Part shown: positions 1 through 6,396 of the stretch, piece after piece
How positions within the stretch are numbered: position 1 is the first letter of the stretch
How the letters are laid out: every line of letters starts with the position of its first letter
Assembly (NCBI RefSeq): GCF_900544955.1
Contig: NZ_UQXD01000037.1
Coordinates: 1 to 25,787 of the forward strand
Direction of reading: 5' to 3'
From: an uncultured Oscillibacter sp.
GTDB taxonomy: Bacteria > Bacillota > Clostridia > Oscillospirales > Oscillospiraceae
DNA length: 25,787 bases
Notes under the pieces: model-generated
What the model saw: the letters and a program-made list of their open reading frames with translations, nothing else
Told to the model about the DNA's origin: nothing
Database searches by the model: none
Made by a program: the position numbers and the translations under genes

Positions 1-3
1 GGT

Positions 4-609
4 TCAGCCGGGCCGGCTCCGGGTGAAGCGGGCGCTGCCCGCCGCGTGGTCCCCGGTGACCCACAGCTCATAAGTGCCGTCCTGGGAGATGGGGATGGAG
101 AAGGTCCCGGTGGGCAGGTCCCGGACGTCGTAGACCACCTCCCGGTCCGCCTCCTCGATGACGGTGACGGACACGCTGCCCCGGAGGGATACGATGTCCG
201 CTTCGATGGTGTCCCCCGCCTCCAGCTCCAAAAGGGCGTCCTGGGTGGTGTGGAAGGCACTGTACTCCATGAGGAGGCAGTGGTCGTTGCTCTCGATGCT
301 GCCGCTGTAGGAGGGGCCGTACAGCATCAGCCAGGAGGCGGCGTACAGCGCCAGGGCGGCGCAGGTGAGCAGGAAGCACAGCACCATGCCCACCCAGTCG
401 TACTTGACCTTGCCGCCGCCCCGGGCGGCCAGCAGCGTCTCCGCCCCCAGGGCGATGAGGATGAGGGGCGCGGCCTTCAGGGTCCAGCGCAGGTCCAGCT
501 GGGGCCAGAAGAGGGAGACGGCCATCAAAATTCCCGCCGCCACCAGCACCGCGCCCAGCGTAAAGGTACCTACCCGCCGCTGCCGCGGGGTGCTCTCACT
601 GCTCTCCAT
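4..609 (-). CDS. Membrane protein with LiaF-like N-terminal region (sigma-factor operon)
   Basis: The product is 201 residues. After a short charged N-terminus there are three to four hydrophobic segments at about residues 15-35, 45-62 and 72-97; the first two resemble the paired helices of LiaF/DUF5668-type membrane proteins. The C-terminal half (about 100-201) is polar and beta-rich and probably lies outside the membrane. I do not recognise a catalytic motif. The ATG at 609 is preceded by GAGGAGG, and the gene overlaps the end of the upstream membrane gene by 14 bases, so it is translated as the last visible member of the ECF sigma operon. In known systems LiaF-like proteins sense or modulate cell-envelope stress; a similar role here is inferred only from the TM pattern and the operon. 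The stop codon lies at bases 4-6, so the gene is complete. Confidence 0.75.
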   Translation of the reverse strand: MESSESTPRQRRVGTFTLGAVLVAAGILMAVSLFWPQLDLRWTLKAAPLILIALGAETLLAARGGGKVKYDWVGMVLCFLLTCAALALYAASWLMLYGPSYSGSIESNDHCLLMEYSAFHTTQDALLELEAGDTIEADIVSLRGSVSVTVIEEADREVVYDVRDLPTGTFSIPISQDGTYELWVTGDHAAGSARFTRSRPG

Positions 610-1189
610 GGGACGCCTCCTCGCCGCCGGGCTGCTCCGCCGGGGGGGTGAAGGCCGGAATCTCCTCCGCCTCCGCCCGCTTGGGTCCGCGGATGAACCA
701 CAGGCCCAGGGCGATGATGCCCAGGGTCACGATCAGCCGGGGCACGTCGTACACCAGCAGGTTGTACAGCCAGTTCAGCGCTCCGAAGTGCCACAGGAGA
801 TTGCCCAGCACCTGACGGATCAGCCGGTCGTAGAGCAGGTACACGCCCAGGGCCACCAGCACCCAGCCGATGAGGCTGTGCCGCTTGCGGCACAGGTCGC
901 CGAGCTTCTGGGAGTCCAGGTCCGACAGGCCGAAGAGGTAGGCGTCGGGGTTGGCGGCGGCCTCCTCGTCGGTCTGGGCGCGGAGGTTGTAGCTGTCAAA
1001 GAAGGAGAACAGCCACAGCGGCAGCATCAGCGCCGCCAGGGCGCCCACCTCCAAAAACATGGCCAGGGCGAAGATGGCGCAGAAGGCGGTGAGGATGGAG
1101 GCGCCCCGCTTCATATACCCCTGGTGCATCTCGCCGCAGCCGGGGATGCAGGAGGCGAGGAAGAGAAAGAGTCCGTGTTTGCGTTTCAT
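596..1189 (-). CDS. Small multi-pass membrane protein of unknown function
   Basis: The product is 197 residues. It opens with a short basic N-terminus (MKRKHG) and a hydrophobic, Cys-containing stretch, then hydrophobic segments at roughly 28-62, 105-123 and 133-165, and ends in an acidic, Pro/Glu-rich tail. The N-terminal part (GxGxxxxGYxxRG-like spacing) recalls TM2-type or B-box-associated membrane proteins, but no function can be assigned. Its ATG overlaps the anti-sigma stop codon in an ATGA arrangement, and AAGGAGG lies upstream, so it is translationally coupled to the anti-sigma factor. Its position suggests it belongs to the regulon or signalling output of this ECF system. It could be an accessory sensor or an unrelated envelope protein; the sequence does not decide. 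Confidence 0.75.
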   Translation of the reverse strand: MKRKHGLFLFLASCIPGCGEMHQGYMKRGASILTAFCAIFALAMFLEVGALAALMLPLWLFSFFDSYNLRAQTDEEAAANPDAYLFGLSDLDSQKLGDLCRKRHSLIGWVLVALGVYLLYDRLIRQVLGNLLWHFGALNWLYNLLVYDVPRLIVTLGIIALGLWFIRGPKRAEAEEIPAFTPPAEQPGGEEASHGEQ

Positions 1190-1656
1190 GATTGGTTTCC
1201 TCCTTGTGTGGGCTGGCGGCGCTGGGCGCCGAACCCGCTGAAAATGTCATTGATGCCGGAGAGGGCCTGGCTCAGGGAGCTGTTCCACTCCCCCAGGCGC
1301 TGGGAGATGCCGGGCCGGTCCGGGAGCGGCAGGGGGCGTGGAAGGAAGCCCAGGCTCCCGCTGCCCCACACCACCGTCAGCGCCAGCACCACCGCGGCGG
1401 CCGCCGTGGCGTAGCGGCTGGTGACGAGATGGAGCGTCCGCAGCCGGATCCGCCGCCACAGGCTCTCTTGGCAGGAGCGGAGGGGCGTCAGCAGCTCTTC
1501 GCCCGAAAGGGCGTCGGTGTACCGCTGGAGGCACAGATCGCAGAAGGCCAGGTGCTCCGCCGTCTCCAGGCGGCTCAGTTCGTCCTGGTCCGCTTGCTGG
1601 ATCAGGGCCGACAGGGCCTCGTCCGTCAGGTGTCCGTCAGCGCGGAAGATTTCCAT
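1186..1656 (-). CDS. Anti-sigma factor with ZAS-type zinc-finger motif
   Basis: The product is about 156 residues from the ATG at 1656. A GTG nine bases further upstream is in frame but overlaps the AAGGAG ribosome binding site, so the ATG is preferred. Near residue 35 there is His-x3-Cys-x2-Cys (HLAFCDLC), the core of the ZAS domain that binds ECF sigma factors. One hydrophobic segment at about residues 82-102 would anchor it in the membrane, followed by a Pro-rich region and a polar C-terminus outside. It overlaps the end of the sigma gene by 20 bases, as is usual for sigma/anti-sigma pairs. The role, sequestering the adjacent sigma factor until an envelope signal arrives, follows from the family. 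The signal is unknown. The ZAS motif is recognisable but short, so assignment rests on motif plus context. Confidence 0.82.
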   Translation of the reverse strand: MEIFRADGHLTDEALSALIQQADQDELSRLETAEHLAFCDLCLQRYTDALSGEELLTPLRSCQESLWRRIRLRTLHLVTSRYATAAAAVVLALTVVWGSGSLGFLPRPLPLPDRPGISQRLGEWNSSLSQALSGINDIFSGFGAQRRQPTQGGNQS

Positions 1657-2158
1657 GAATCCCACTCCTTTCCAACCGCTCCCGCAGCAGCTTCTTGCCG
1701 CGGCTGAGCTGGGTGTGTATGGTTTTGACCGGCCTGCCCAGGGCCAGGGCCGCCTCCTCCGGAGAGCGCTCCTCCAGGAGGCACAGGCGGCACACCGGCC
1801 GGTAGGGCTCCTTTAGCGCCTCCACGGCGGCCTCGATCTCCGCCGCACCGGTGCGCTGCAGGGCCAGCTCCTCCGTGGCCGGCGCCAGCCCGGGGGGCAT
1901 TCCCTCGTCTCCGGGCAGCACCGTGTGGCGGTTCCAGGCGCTTTGCAGGTGGTCCTTGGCCTTGTTGGTGGCGATGCGCCCCAGCCACTGGCGCTCATAG
2001 CCCGCCGGCATGGCGTCCCGGTGGAGGTAGGCGGAGAGAAAGGTGTCCTGGGTCAGGTCCTCCGCGGCGGCGGCGTCCCGGACCAGCTGAAAGCAGATGG
2101 TGTACACCAGCCGCTCATACCGGACCACCAGCTCTGAAAAGCTGTCTTTGGTTGTCAA
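1637..2158 (-). CDS. ECF (group 4) RNA polymerase sigma factor
   Basis: The product is 173 residues, the normal length for an ECF sigma factor. Sigma region 2 covers about residues 5-72 (with AAAEDLTQDTFLSAY, the typical region 2.2 helix), and region 4 covers about 110-168, with a helix-turn-helix (SPEEAALALGRPVKTIHTQL) for -35 recognition. Between them is an Ala/Pro-rich linker. The start codon is TTG at 2158, with AGGAGG at 2169-2174 ten bases upstream. It is the first gene of a four-gene minus-strand operon with an anti-sigma factor and two membrane proteins, and is divergent from the dCMP deaminase gene. It directs RNA polymerase to a small regulon, probably including its own promoter. 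The target regulon and the ECF subgroup cannot be told from this window. Confidence 0.93.
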   Translation of the reverse strand: MTTKDSFSELVVRYERLVYTICFQLVRDAAAAEDLTQDTFLSAYLHRDAMPAGYERQWLGRIATNKAKDHLQSAWNRHTVLPGDEGMPPGLAPATEELALQRTGAAEIEAAVEALKEPYRPVCRLCLLEERSPEEAALALGRPVKTIHTQLSRGKKLLRERLERSGIHGNLPR

Positions 2159-2195
2159 ACTGCCGCCGCCTCCTCTCTTTGTCCGTCACAGATGA

Positions 2196-2222
2196 TACGA
2201 CGCGGCGCCGGGATTTTCTTCA
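2196..2222 (-). promoter_or_regulatory. Candidate ECF-type autoregulatory promoter of the sigma operon
   Basis: On the minus strand TGAAGA (2217-2222) is followed after 17 bases by CGTA (2196-2199). This is close to the TGAAAC-N16-CGTA pattern of SigW-like ECF promoters and sits about 40 bases before the sigma start codon. No good TTGACA/TATAAT pair was seen here. The match is imperfect at the -35, so this is a hypothesis. Confidence 0.35.
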
Positions 2223-2260
2223 ACCACCTGTAAACTTTTTTCTCCGGGGCCGCCCGGCAC

Positions 2261-2289
2261 TTCCCCCGGGCGGAAAACTGTGATAGAAT
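2261..2289 (+). promoter_or_regulatory. Candidate sigma-A promoter for the dCMP deaminase gene
   Basis: TAGAAT (2284-2289) is a five-of-six match to the -10 consensus. Seventeen bases upstream lies TTCCCC (2261-2266), a poor -35. It faces the deaminase gene across a leader of about 80 bases. Confidence 0.4.
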
Positions 2290-2299
2290 AAGGCATTCC

Positions 2300-2325
2300 C
2301 TCCGGGGGACGCGATTCCCCCGGGG
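2300..2325 (+). other. GC-rich hairpin in the dCMP deaminase leader
   Basis: CCGGGGGA (2302-2309) and TCCCCCGG (2316-2323) form a perfect 8-bp stem around the loop CGCGAT. It can be extended by a wobble and a C-G pair to 2300-2325. It lies just after the candidate promoter and 50 bases before the start codon. There is no T-tract, so it is not an obvious terminator; its role is unknown. Confidence 0.5.
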
Positions 2326-2376
2326 CGCGGAAAACCGGTTCCATGCTTCAGATATCAGAAAAGCGGAGGGCTGCCC

Positions 2377-2883
2377 ATGGATCGCATCAGTAAAGAGAAC
2401 TATTACCTGGACATCGCGGAGACCGTGCTGGAGCGGGCCACCTGCCTGCGCCGGGTGTATGGCGCCATCATCGTGAAAAACGACGAGATCATCTCCACCG
2501 GCTACAACGGCGCCCCCCGGGGCAGGGCCAACTGCGTGGATATGGGCTACTGCTCCCGGGAGGCCATGCGGGTCCCCCGGGGGGAGCGGTACGAGCTGTG
2601 CCGCAGCGTCCACGCCGAGGCAAACGCCATCATCTCCGCCGCCCGGCGGGACATGGTGGGGGGCACGCTGTACCTGGTGGGGCGGGACGCCCGCACCGGC
2701 GAGCTGCTGGCGGACGCCACCTCCTGTTCCATGTGCCGCCGCCTGGTCATCAACTCGGGGCTGGAAAAGGTGGTCATCCGCCGCAGCAAGACGGCATTTG
2801 ACGTGGTTCCCGCCGCCGAGTGGGTGGCGGAGGACGATCTCCTGGTGCCCCGGGACCCGGACGCCATCCTGGACCAGCTGTAA
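2377..2883 (+). CDS. comEB: Deoxycytidylate (dCMP) deaminase, ComEB family
   Basis: The product is 168 residues and belongs to the zinc-dependent cytidine/deoxycytidylate deaminase fold. The catalytic HAE motif is at His79-Ala80-Glu81, and the other zinc ligands are Cys117 and Cys120 in SCSMC (the Pro usual before the first Cys is replaced by Ser). An N-terminal Cys/Gly-rich insert (GYNGAPRGRANC) is typical of dCMP deaminases and distinguishes them from tRNA or riboflavin deaminases. The enzyme deaminates dCMP to dUMP, feeding thymidylate synthesis in the cytoplasm. It ends 18 bases before the pyruvyl transferase-FrhB gene, so the two may be co-transcribed although their functions are not obviously linked. 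The name comEB is used for the Bacillus orthologue; a role in competence is not implied. Confidence 0.92.
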   Translation: MDRISKENYYLDIAETVLERATCLRRVYGAIIVKNDEIISTGYNGAPRGRANCVDMGYCSREAMRVPRGERYELCRSVHAEANAIISAARRDMVGGTLYLVGRDARTGELLADATSCSMCRRLVINSGLEKVVIRRSKTAFDVVPAAEWVAEDDLLVPRDPDAILDQL

Positions 2884-2901
2884 AGAAAGGAAGTTTCCCC
2901 A

Positions 2902-5205
2902 TTGAAAGCAGGACTTGTCACCTTTTATCACATCCACCACTACGGGGCGCTGCTGCAGGCGGCGGCCACGGAGCGGGCGGTGGAGGGCCTGGGGTGGGGC
3001 TGCGAGATCATCGACTACTATGTGAACCAGAGCAACGAGCTCTTCCGGCGGCCTACGGGCCTGGGCTCCGCCGCCGCCGACGCCCACACCGCCCTGCACT
3101 ACCAGGCCCTGAAAACCCGGCAGAGCCGGTTTGACGCCTTTTCCCGGGACCACCTCCACATCTCCGGCCACCGGTTTGAGAGCCTGGAGGAGCTGCGGGC
3201 GGCGGAGCTGCCCTACGACGTGATTCTCGCCGGCAGCGACCAGATCTGGAACCCCAAAATCTTCCCCGACGGCCGGTTCGACCCGGTGTTTTTCGGCGCC
3301 TTCTCCCCCCGGCGGAAGATCGCCTACGCCCCCTCCTTCGGCATCCCCCAGATTCCCGACGGGATGGAGGAGGAGCTGCGGGGCTACCTCTCCGCCTTCT
3401 CCCACCTCTCCGTCCGGGAGCGGCAGGGCCAGGCCCTGGTGGAGGAGGCGACGGGAGAGACGGTGCCGGTGGTGCTGGACCCCACGCTGCTGCTGAGCCG
3501 GGACCAGTGGGCCGACATGGCCGCCGCCCCGGCGGGGTATCCCCGGGCGGGGTACATCCTGTGCTACTGCATCAGCAGCCCCGGGGCCCTGGAGCCCTAT
3601 ATCCGCGCCCTGGCGGAGAAGACGGGGCTGCCGGTGGTGCAGCTGTGCGGCATCCGCCAGAAGGTCCACCCCAAGGCCCGGTGCATTCTGGACGCCGGCC
3701 CGGCGGAGTTCTTGTCCCTGTTCCGGAACGCCGCCTGGGTGTGTACCAACTCCTTCCACGGGACGGTCTTCTCCATCCAGTTTGAAAAGCCCTTCTTCAC
3801 CGCCGTGGCCCCCGGGGAGCTGGCTGCGCCGGAGAGCTCCCGGACCTTCAGCCTCCTCAGCGAGCTGGGCCTGGCGGAGCGCATCATCGGCAAGGGGGAC
3901 ACCGCAACGCCGGAGGAGGCCATCGACTGGGCGGCGGTGTCCGCCCGGCTGGAACGTGCCCGGCAAACGTCCCTGGACTATCTGGGAGCCGCCCTGGCGG
4001 ACGCGCCGTCCGCCGCCGGCATTGATGCCGCCCCGGCGGAGGAGGGCCCGCTGCTGGCGGACCGCAGCCGCTGCACCGGCTGCGGCGCCTGCAAGAGCAT
4101 CTGCCCCCGGGACGCCATCTCCATGGAGCGGGACCGGGAGGGCTTCGCCTATCCCGTGGTGGACCCGGCGGCCTGCGTCCACTGCGGCCGCTGCACCGCC
4201 GTGTGCCCCCTGCTGCACCCCCGGCCCCAGGGCGCCTTCCCGGCAGTGTACGCCGCCTGGCACAGGGACGACGGCATCCGCCGGGACTCCACCTCCGGCG
4301 GCGCCTTCACCGCCCTGGCGGAGTATGTGCTGGAGGGGGGCGGCGTGGTGTACGGCGCCGCCTTCGACGGGCGGCAGCACCTGCGCCACGTGGCCTGCTT
4401 CCGCAAGGAGGAGCTGTGGCGCCTCCGGGGGTCCAAGTACGTCCAGAGCGACTTGGGTGACACCTTCCGGGAGATCCGGGTGGCGCTGGAGACCCGGCAG
4501 GTGCTGTTTTCCGGCACGCCCTGCCAGGTGGACGGCCTGTACCGCTTTCTGGGCGGCCGCCCGGAGAATCTGACCACCTGCGACCTGGTATGCCACGGCG
4601 TGCCGTCCCCCGGCGTGTGGGAGGACATGGCCGCCTCCATCCAGCGGCGAAAGGGGAAGGGCCTCCAGGCGGTGCGCTTCCGCAACAAGGTCACCGGCTG
4701 GAAGGACAGCCACCTCACCACCGTCTACGACGACGGCACCGTGGATACCGCGCCCCTGTTCCGCACAGAATACGGCAGGGCCTACGGCAGAGCGCTGTTC
4801 CTGCGGCCCGCCTGCCACCGCTGCGTCTACACCTCCATGACCCGGCCCGGGGACTTCACCCTGGGGGACTTCTGGGGCCTGCGGCCCGAGGAGCTGCCGG
4901 ACCAGCAGGAGAAGGGCGTCAGCCTCCTGATGGTGAACACGCCCCACGGCAGTCACATCTTCGACCAGCTCCCCCTGGCCCGGAAGGCCTTCCCGGCGGA
5001 GCGCGCCATCGCGGGGAATCCCCGGCTGGCCTCGCCCATCCCCGCCTCCCCCCAGCGGGCGGCCTTCTTCGCCGCCTACGCCCTGGAGCCCTTCGACCAG
5101 GTACGCAAGACCTTCTGCAACCTGCCGCCCCTGCCGGTGCGGCTGGCGGCCAGGGTGCTGTCGCCGGAGGTCAAGGCAAAGCTCCGGAAACAGGGCGGAA
5201 AATAG
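2902..5205 (+). CDS. Fusion of polysaccharide pyruvyl transferase domain with 2x[4Fe-4S] ferredoxin and FrhB-type oxidoreductase
   Basis: The product is 767 residues from a TTG start at 2902, after AAGGAAG. Residues about 8-300 resemble the polysaccharide pyruvyl transferase family (WcaK/CsaB), including the ILAGSDQIWNP motif and TNSFHGTVFS. Residues about 384-440 hold two ferredoxin motifs: Cys391, 394, 397, 401 and Cys425, 428, 431, 435. The remainder matches coenzyme F420 hydrogenase/dehydrogenase beta-subunit N- and C-terminal domains (STSGGAFTALAEY, FSGTPCQVDGL, DLVCHGVPSP, TLGDFWG). In gut Clostridia and Bacteroides these two proteins are often neighbours in surface polysaccharide clusters; here they are one chain. 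A role in ketal-pyruvate transfer or in redox modification of a cell-surface glycan is inferred, not shown. No other glycan genes are nearby. F420 itself is not expected in this lineage, so the electron partner may be a flavin or ferredoxin. Confidence 0.85.
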   Translation: MKAGLVTFYHIHHYGALLQAAATERAVEGLGWGCEIIDYYVNQSNELFRRPTGLGSAAADAHTALHYQALKTRQSRFDAFSRDHLHISGHRFESLEELRAAELPYDVILAGSDQIWNPKIFPDGRFDPVFFGAFSPRRKIAYAPSFGIPQIPDGMEEELRGYLSAFSHLSVRERQGQALVEEATGETVPVVLDPTLLLSRDQWADMAAAPAGYPRAGYILCYCISSPGALEPYIRALAEKTGLPVVQLCGIRQKVHPKARCILDAGPAEFLSLFRNAAWVCTNSFHGTVFSIQFEKPFFTAVAPGELAAPESSRTFSLLSELGLAERIIGKGDTATPEEAIDWAAVSARLERARQTSLDYLGAALADAPSAAGIDAAPAEEGPLLADRSRCTGCGACKSICPRDAISMERDREGFAYPVVDPAACVHCGRCTAVCPLLHPRPQGAFPAVYAAWHRDDGIRRDSTSGGAFTALAEYVLEGGGVVYGAAFDGRQHLRHVACFRKEELWRLRGSKYVQSDLGDTFREIRVALETRQVLFSGTPCQVDGLYRFLGGRPENLTTCDLVCHGVPSPGVWEDMAASIQRRKGKGLQAVRFRNKVTGWKDSHLTTVYDDGTVDTAPLFRTEYGRAYGRALFLRPACHRCVYTSMTRPGDFTLGDFWGLRPEELPDQQEKGVSLLMVNTPHGSHIFDQLPLARKAFPAERAIAGNPRLASPIPASPQRAAFFAAYALEPFDQVRKTFCNLPPLPVRLAARVLSPEVKAKLRKQGGK

Positions 5206-5217
5206 TTGCATATGCAA
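5206..5217. promoter_or_regulatory. Perfect 12-base palindrome, candidate operator of the rubredoxin promoter
   Basis: TTGCATATGCAA is perfectly symmetric, starts right after the stop codon of the FrhB fusion gene and touches the -35 box of the predicted rubredoxin promoter. Size and location fit a dimeric repressor or activator. The regulator is not identified; it does not match the Rex or Fur consensus. Confidence 0.5.
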
Positions 5218-5247
5218 TAGACAATGCGGCAATCCCCGGTTTATATT
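5218..5247 (+). promoter_or_regulatory. Predicted sigma-A promoter for rubredoxin
   Basis: TAGACA (5218-5223), an 18-base spacer, then TATATT (5242-5247). Both boxes are five-of-six matches. The region is clearly AT-richer than its surroundings, and the leader to the GTG start is about 30 bases. Confidence 0.65.
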
Positions 5248-5284
5248 CAAATCAAATCGTTAGGACAATAAGGAGGAAACCACA

Positions 5285-5443
5285 GTGAAGCAGTACGAGT
5301 GCGAGCCCTGCGGCTATATTTACGACGAGGCGGCCGGCGATCCGGACAACGGCATCGCCCCCGGCACCAAGTGGGAGGACCTGCCCGCGGACTGGGTGTG
5401 CCCCCTCTGCGGCGTGGGCAAGGACGAGTTCAAGGCGCTGTAA
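5285..5443 (+). CDS. Rubredoxin
   Basis: A 52-residue protein with the four iron ligands of rubredoxin: Cys6-x2-Cys9 (YECEPCGY) and Cys39-x2-Cys42 (WVCPLCG). The usual aromatic core and the DPDNGIAPGT loop between the cysteine pairs are present, and the length is standard. It starts with GTG at 5285, eight bases after AGGAGG (5271-5276). It carries one electron on an Fe(Cys)4 centre, in anaerobes typically to rubrerythrin, superoxide reductase or flavoproteins for oxygen and peroxide detoxification. The partner is not in this window. It appears to be a single-gene unit with its own promoter, a palindromic operator candidate and a strong terminator. Confidence 0.96.
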   Translation: MKQYECEPCGYIYDEAAGDPDNGIAPGTKWEDLPADWVCPLCGVGKDEFKAL

Positions 5444-5457
5444 GCCTGTCAGCGTGC

Positions 5458-5493
5458 AAAAATGCGCTCCGTTGCGGCGGAGCGCATTTTTTT
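5458..5493. terminator. Bidirectional intrinsic terminator between rubredoxin and queT
   Basis: A 14-bp perfect stem (5458-5471 with 5478-5491) around the loop TTGCGG. The plus strand ends in seven T residues, and the A-rich 5' arm gives a T-tract on the minus strand. It separates two convergent genes and serves both. Confidence 0.9.
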
Positions 5494-5498
5494 GCGTG

Positions 5499-6002
5499 TC
5501 AGACGGCCCGGCGCCGCAGGGCGGGAATGGTGGGGAGCCAGTGGAGCAGGGGCAGCCCCAGCGCAAAGCAGGCGGCGGCCTCCCCCAGGCCCACCGTCAC
5601 CAGGTTGAAGCCGAAGGCTGGGAGGAAGGCGGCGCCGTCCAGCACGGAGAAGTAGGCGATCTCCGCCCCCACGATGACGGCGTTGCAGATCACCGGGGGT
5701 AGGGGGGCCAGCGCCCGGGTTTTCAGCCGGGAGGTCCACAGGGCGGCCAGCAGAGTGGCCAGGGTGCCGAACACCCAGTCCAGCACGTAGGGGGAGCCCA
5801 GCAGATTGGCCAGGAAGCAGCCCACCGCCAGGCCGGGGACGGCCTCCGGGAACAGGAAGGGCAGCACCGTCATGGCCTCGGCCACCCGGAACTGCACGGC
5901 CCCGTACTGGGGGATGGGGAGCAGCAGGGTGAGGCCGGCGTAGAGGGCGGCGATGATGCCTGCGGTGGCGATCTGGCGGGAAGTAAAGCGGGATTTGGAC
6001 AT
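5499..6002 (-). CDS. queT: QueT-family queuosine precursor transporter (ECF S component)
   Basis: The product is 167 residues from the ATG at 6002, nine bases after AGGAGG (6012-6017). It has five to six hydrophobic helices and the QueT family signature VQFRVAEAMTVLPF followed by PGLAVGCFLANLLGSP. QueT proteins are substrate-binding components of energy-coupling-factor transporters and import queuosine precursors (preQ0/preQ1 or queuine) for tRNA modification. The shared EcfAAT module is not in this window and would be supplied elsewhere. The reading frame stays open upstream for 29 codons through the structured leader, but the ribosome binding site favours 6002. The structured leader and dedicated promoter indicate control by an RNA element, probably sensing the transported compound. 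Confidence 0.9.
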   Translation of the reverse strand: MSKSRFTSRQIATAGIIAALYAGLTLLLPIPQYGAVQFRVAEAMTVLPFLFPEAVPGLAVGCFLANLLGSPYVLDWVFGTLATLLAALWTSRLKTRALAPLPPVICNAVIVGAEIAYFSVLDGAAFLPAFGFNLVTVGLGEAAACFALGLPLLHWLPTIPALRRRAV

Positions 6003-6166
6003 GAAAAAAGACCTCCTTGACGGGTGTTGGAGGTCCCTTGCCCCAAACGGCAGCAATACGCGCAGGATAAGGCCCTGCGAAACCTCCATTTTTTTGTTTA
6101 GAGAACGGCAGATCTGCCGAACGAACGCCCCGGCGGGGCGCTTGGACAGGGAGATGGCACCTGTCG
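6003..6166 (-). promoter_or_regulatory. Structured queT leader, riboswitch candidate with terminator/anti-terminator switch
   Basis: On the minus strand the leader runs about 164 bases from the predicted transcription start. Near the gene, GACCTCC (6029-6035) pairs with GGAGGTC (6010-6016) and six T residues follow (6004-6009): an intrinsic terminator that also buries the AGGAGG site. Upstream, GGAGGT (6082-6087) can pair instead with ACCTCC (6029-6034), enclosing a hairpin CGCAGG/CCTGCG (6061-6079) and a TTGC/GCAA hairpin, so the two folds exclude each other. Further upstream are hairpins GACAG/CTGTC, GCCCC/GGGGC and CGGCAGATCTGCCG, then an A-rich stretch. QueT genes are commonly under preQ1 riboswitches; by eye this is not preQ1-I or II, and class III remains possible. 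Confidence 0.65.
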
Positions 6167-6172
6167 GGAACG

Positions 6173-6201
6173 ATTATAAACGATTTACCGGCCGGTTGCA
6201 A
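6173..6201 (-). promoter_or_regulatory. Sigma-A promoter for queT
   Basis: On the minus strand TTGCAA (6196-6201), exactly 17 bases, then a perfect TATAAT (6173-6178). Transcription would start near 6166 and yield the long structured leader. Confidence 0.75.
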
Positions 6202-6205
6202 GGCT

Positions 6206-6245
6206 TTTTTGCCCCCGGCGGGCAAAAACCCGCCGGAGTCGGCGG
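6206..6245. repeat. Two inverted repeats between the divergent queT and purA promoters
   Basis: TTTTTGCCC (6206-6214) and GGGCAAAAA (6220-6228) form a perfect 9-bp inverted repeat around CCGGC. Next to it CCGCCG (6230-6235) and CGGCGG (6240-6245) flank GAGT. Neither ends in a T-tract on its 3' side, so they are not terminators. They lie upstream of both divergent promoters and could be protein binding sites. Confidence 0.45.
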
Positions 6246-6316
6246 ATGGGGGCCAATCGGGAGGGCAAAAGGTCAACCTATTAGGGAAATTTATCTCCAA
6301 TATCACAAGTTTATAC

Positions 6317-6345
6317 TTTACTTATGTGAAAAGTGTCGATATAAT
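6317..6345 (+). promoter_or_regulatory. Sigma-A promoter for purA
   Basis: TTTACT (6317-6322), 17 bases, then a perfect TATAAT (6340-6345), in an AT-rich stretch. The transcript leader to the start codon is about 55 bases. Confidence 0.75.
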
Positions 6346-6372
6346 GTTTTAGGCTGGGTCGGTATGGCCCGG

Positions 6373-6396
6373 CCGGTTTATGCAAAATAAAACCGG
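6373..6396 (+). promoter_or_regulatory. Hairpin overlapping the purA ribosome binding site
   Basis: CCGGTTT (6373-6379) pairs with AAACCGG (6390-6396) over a 10-base loop. The 3' arm ends inside the GGGAGG Shine-Dalgarno sequence (6395-6400). It could lower translation of purA, but no ligand or alternative fold was found. Confidence 0.4.

Noticed and set aside
2155..5250. Very long open frame on the minus strand (over 1000 codons) opposite the deaminase and FrhB fusion genes
   Set aside because: It is low-complexity, Gly/Pro/Arg/His/Gln-rich, has no recognisable motifs and lies antisense to two well-supported genes. High GC removes stop codons in the shadow frame.
6003..6089. In-frame 29-codon N-terminal extension of QueT starting at an ATG at 6089
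   Set aside because: It has no ribosome binding site, runs through the structured leader and terminator, and the family normally begins near the ATG at 6002, which has a strong AGGAGG.
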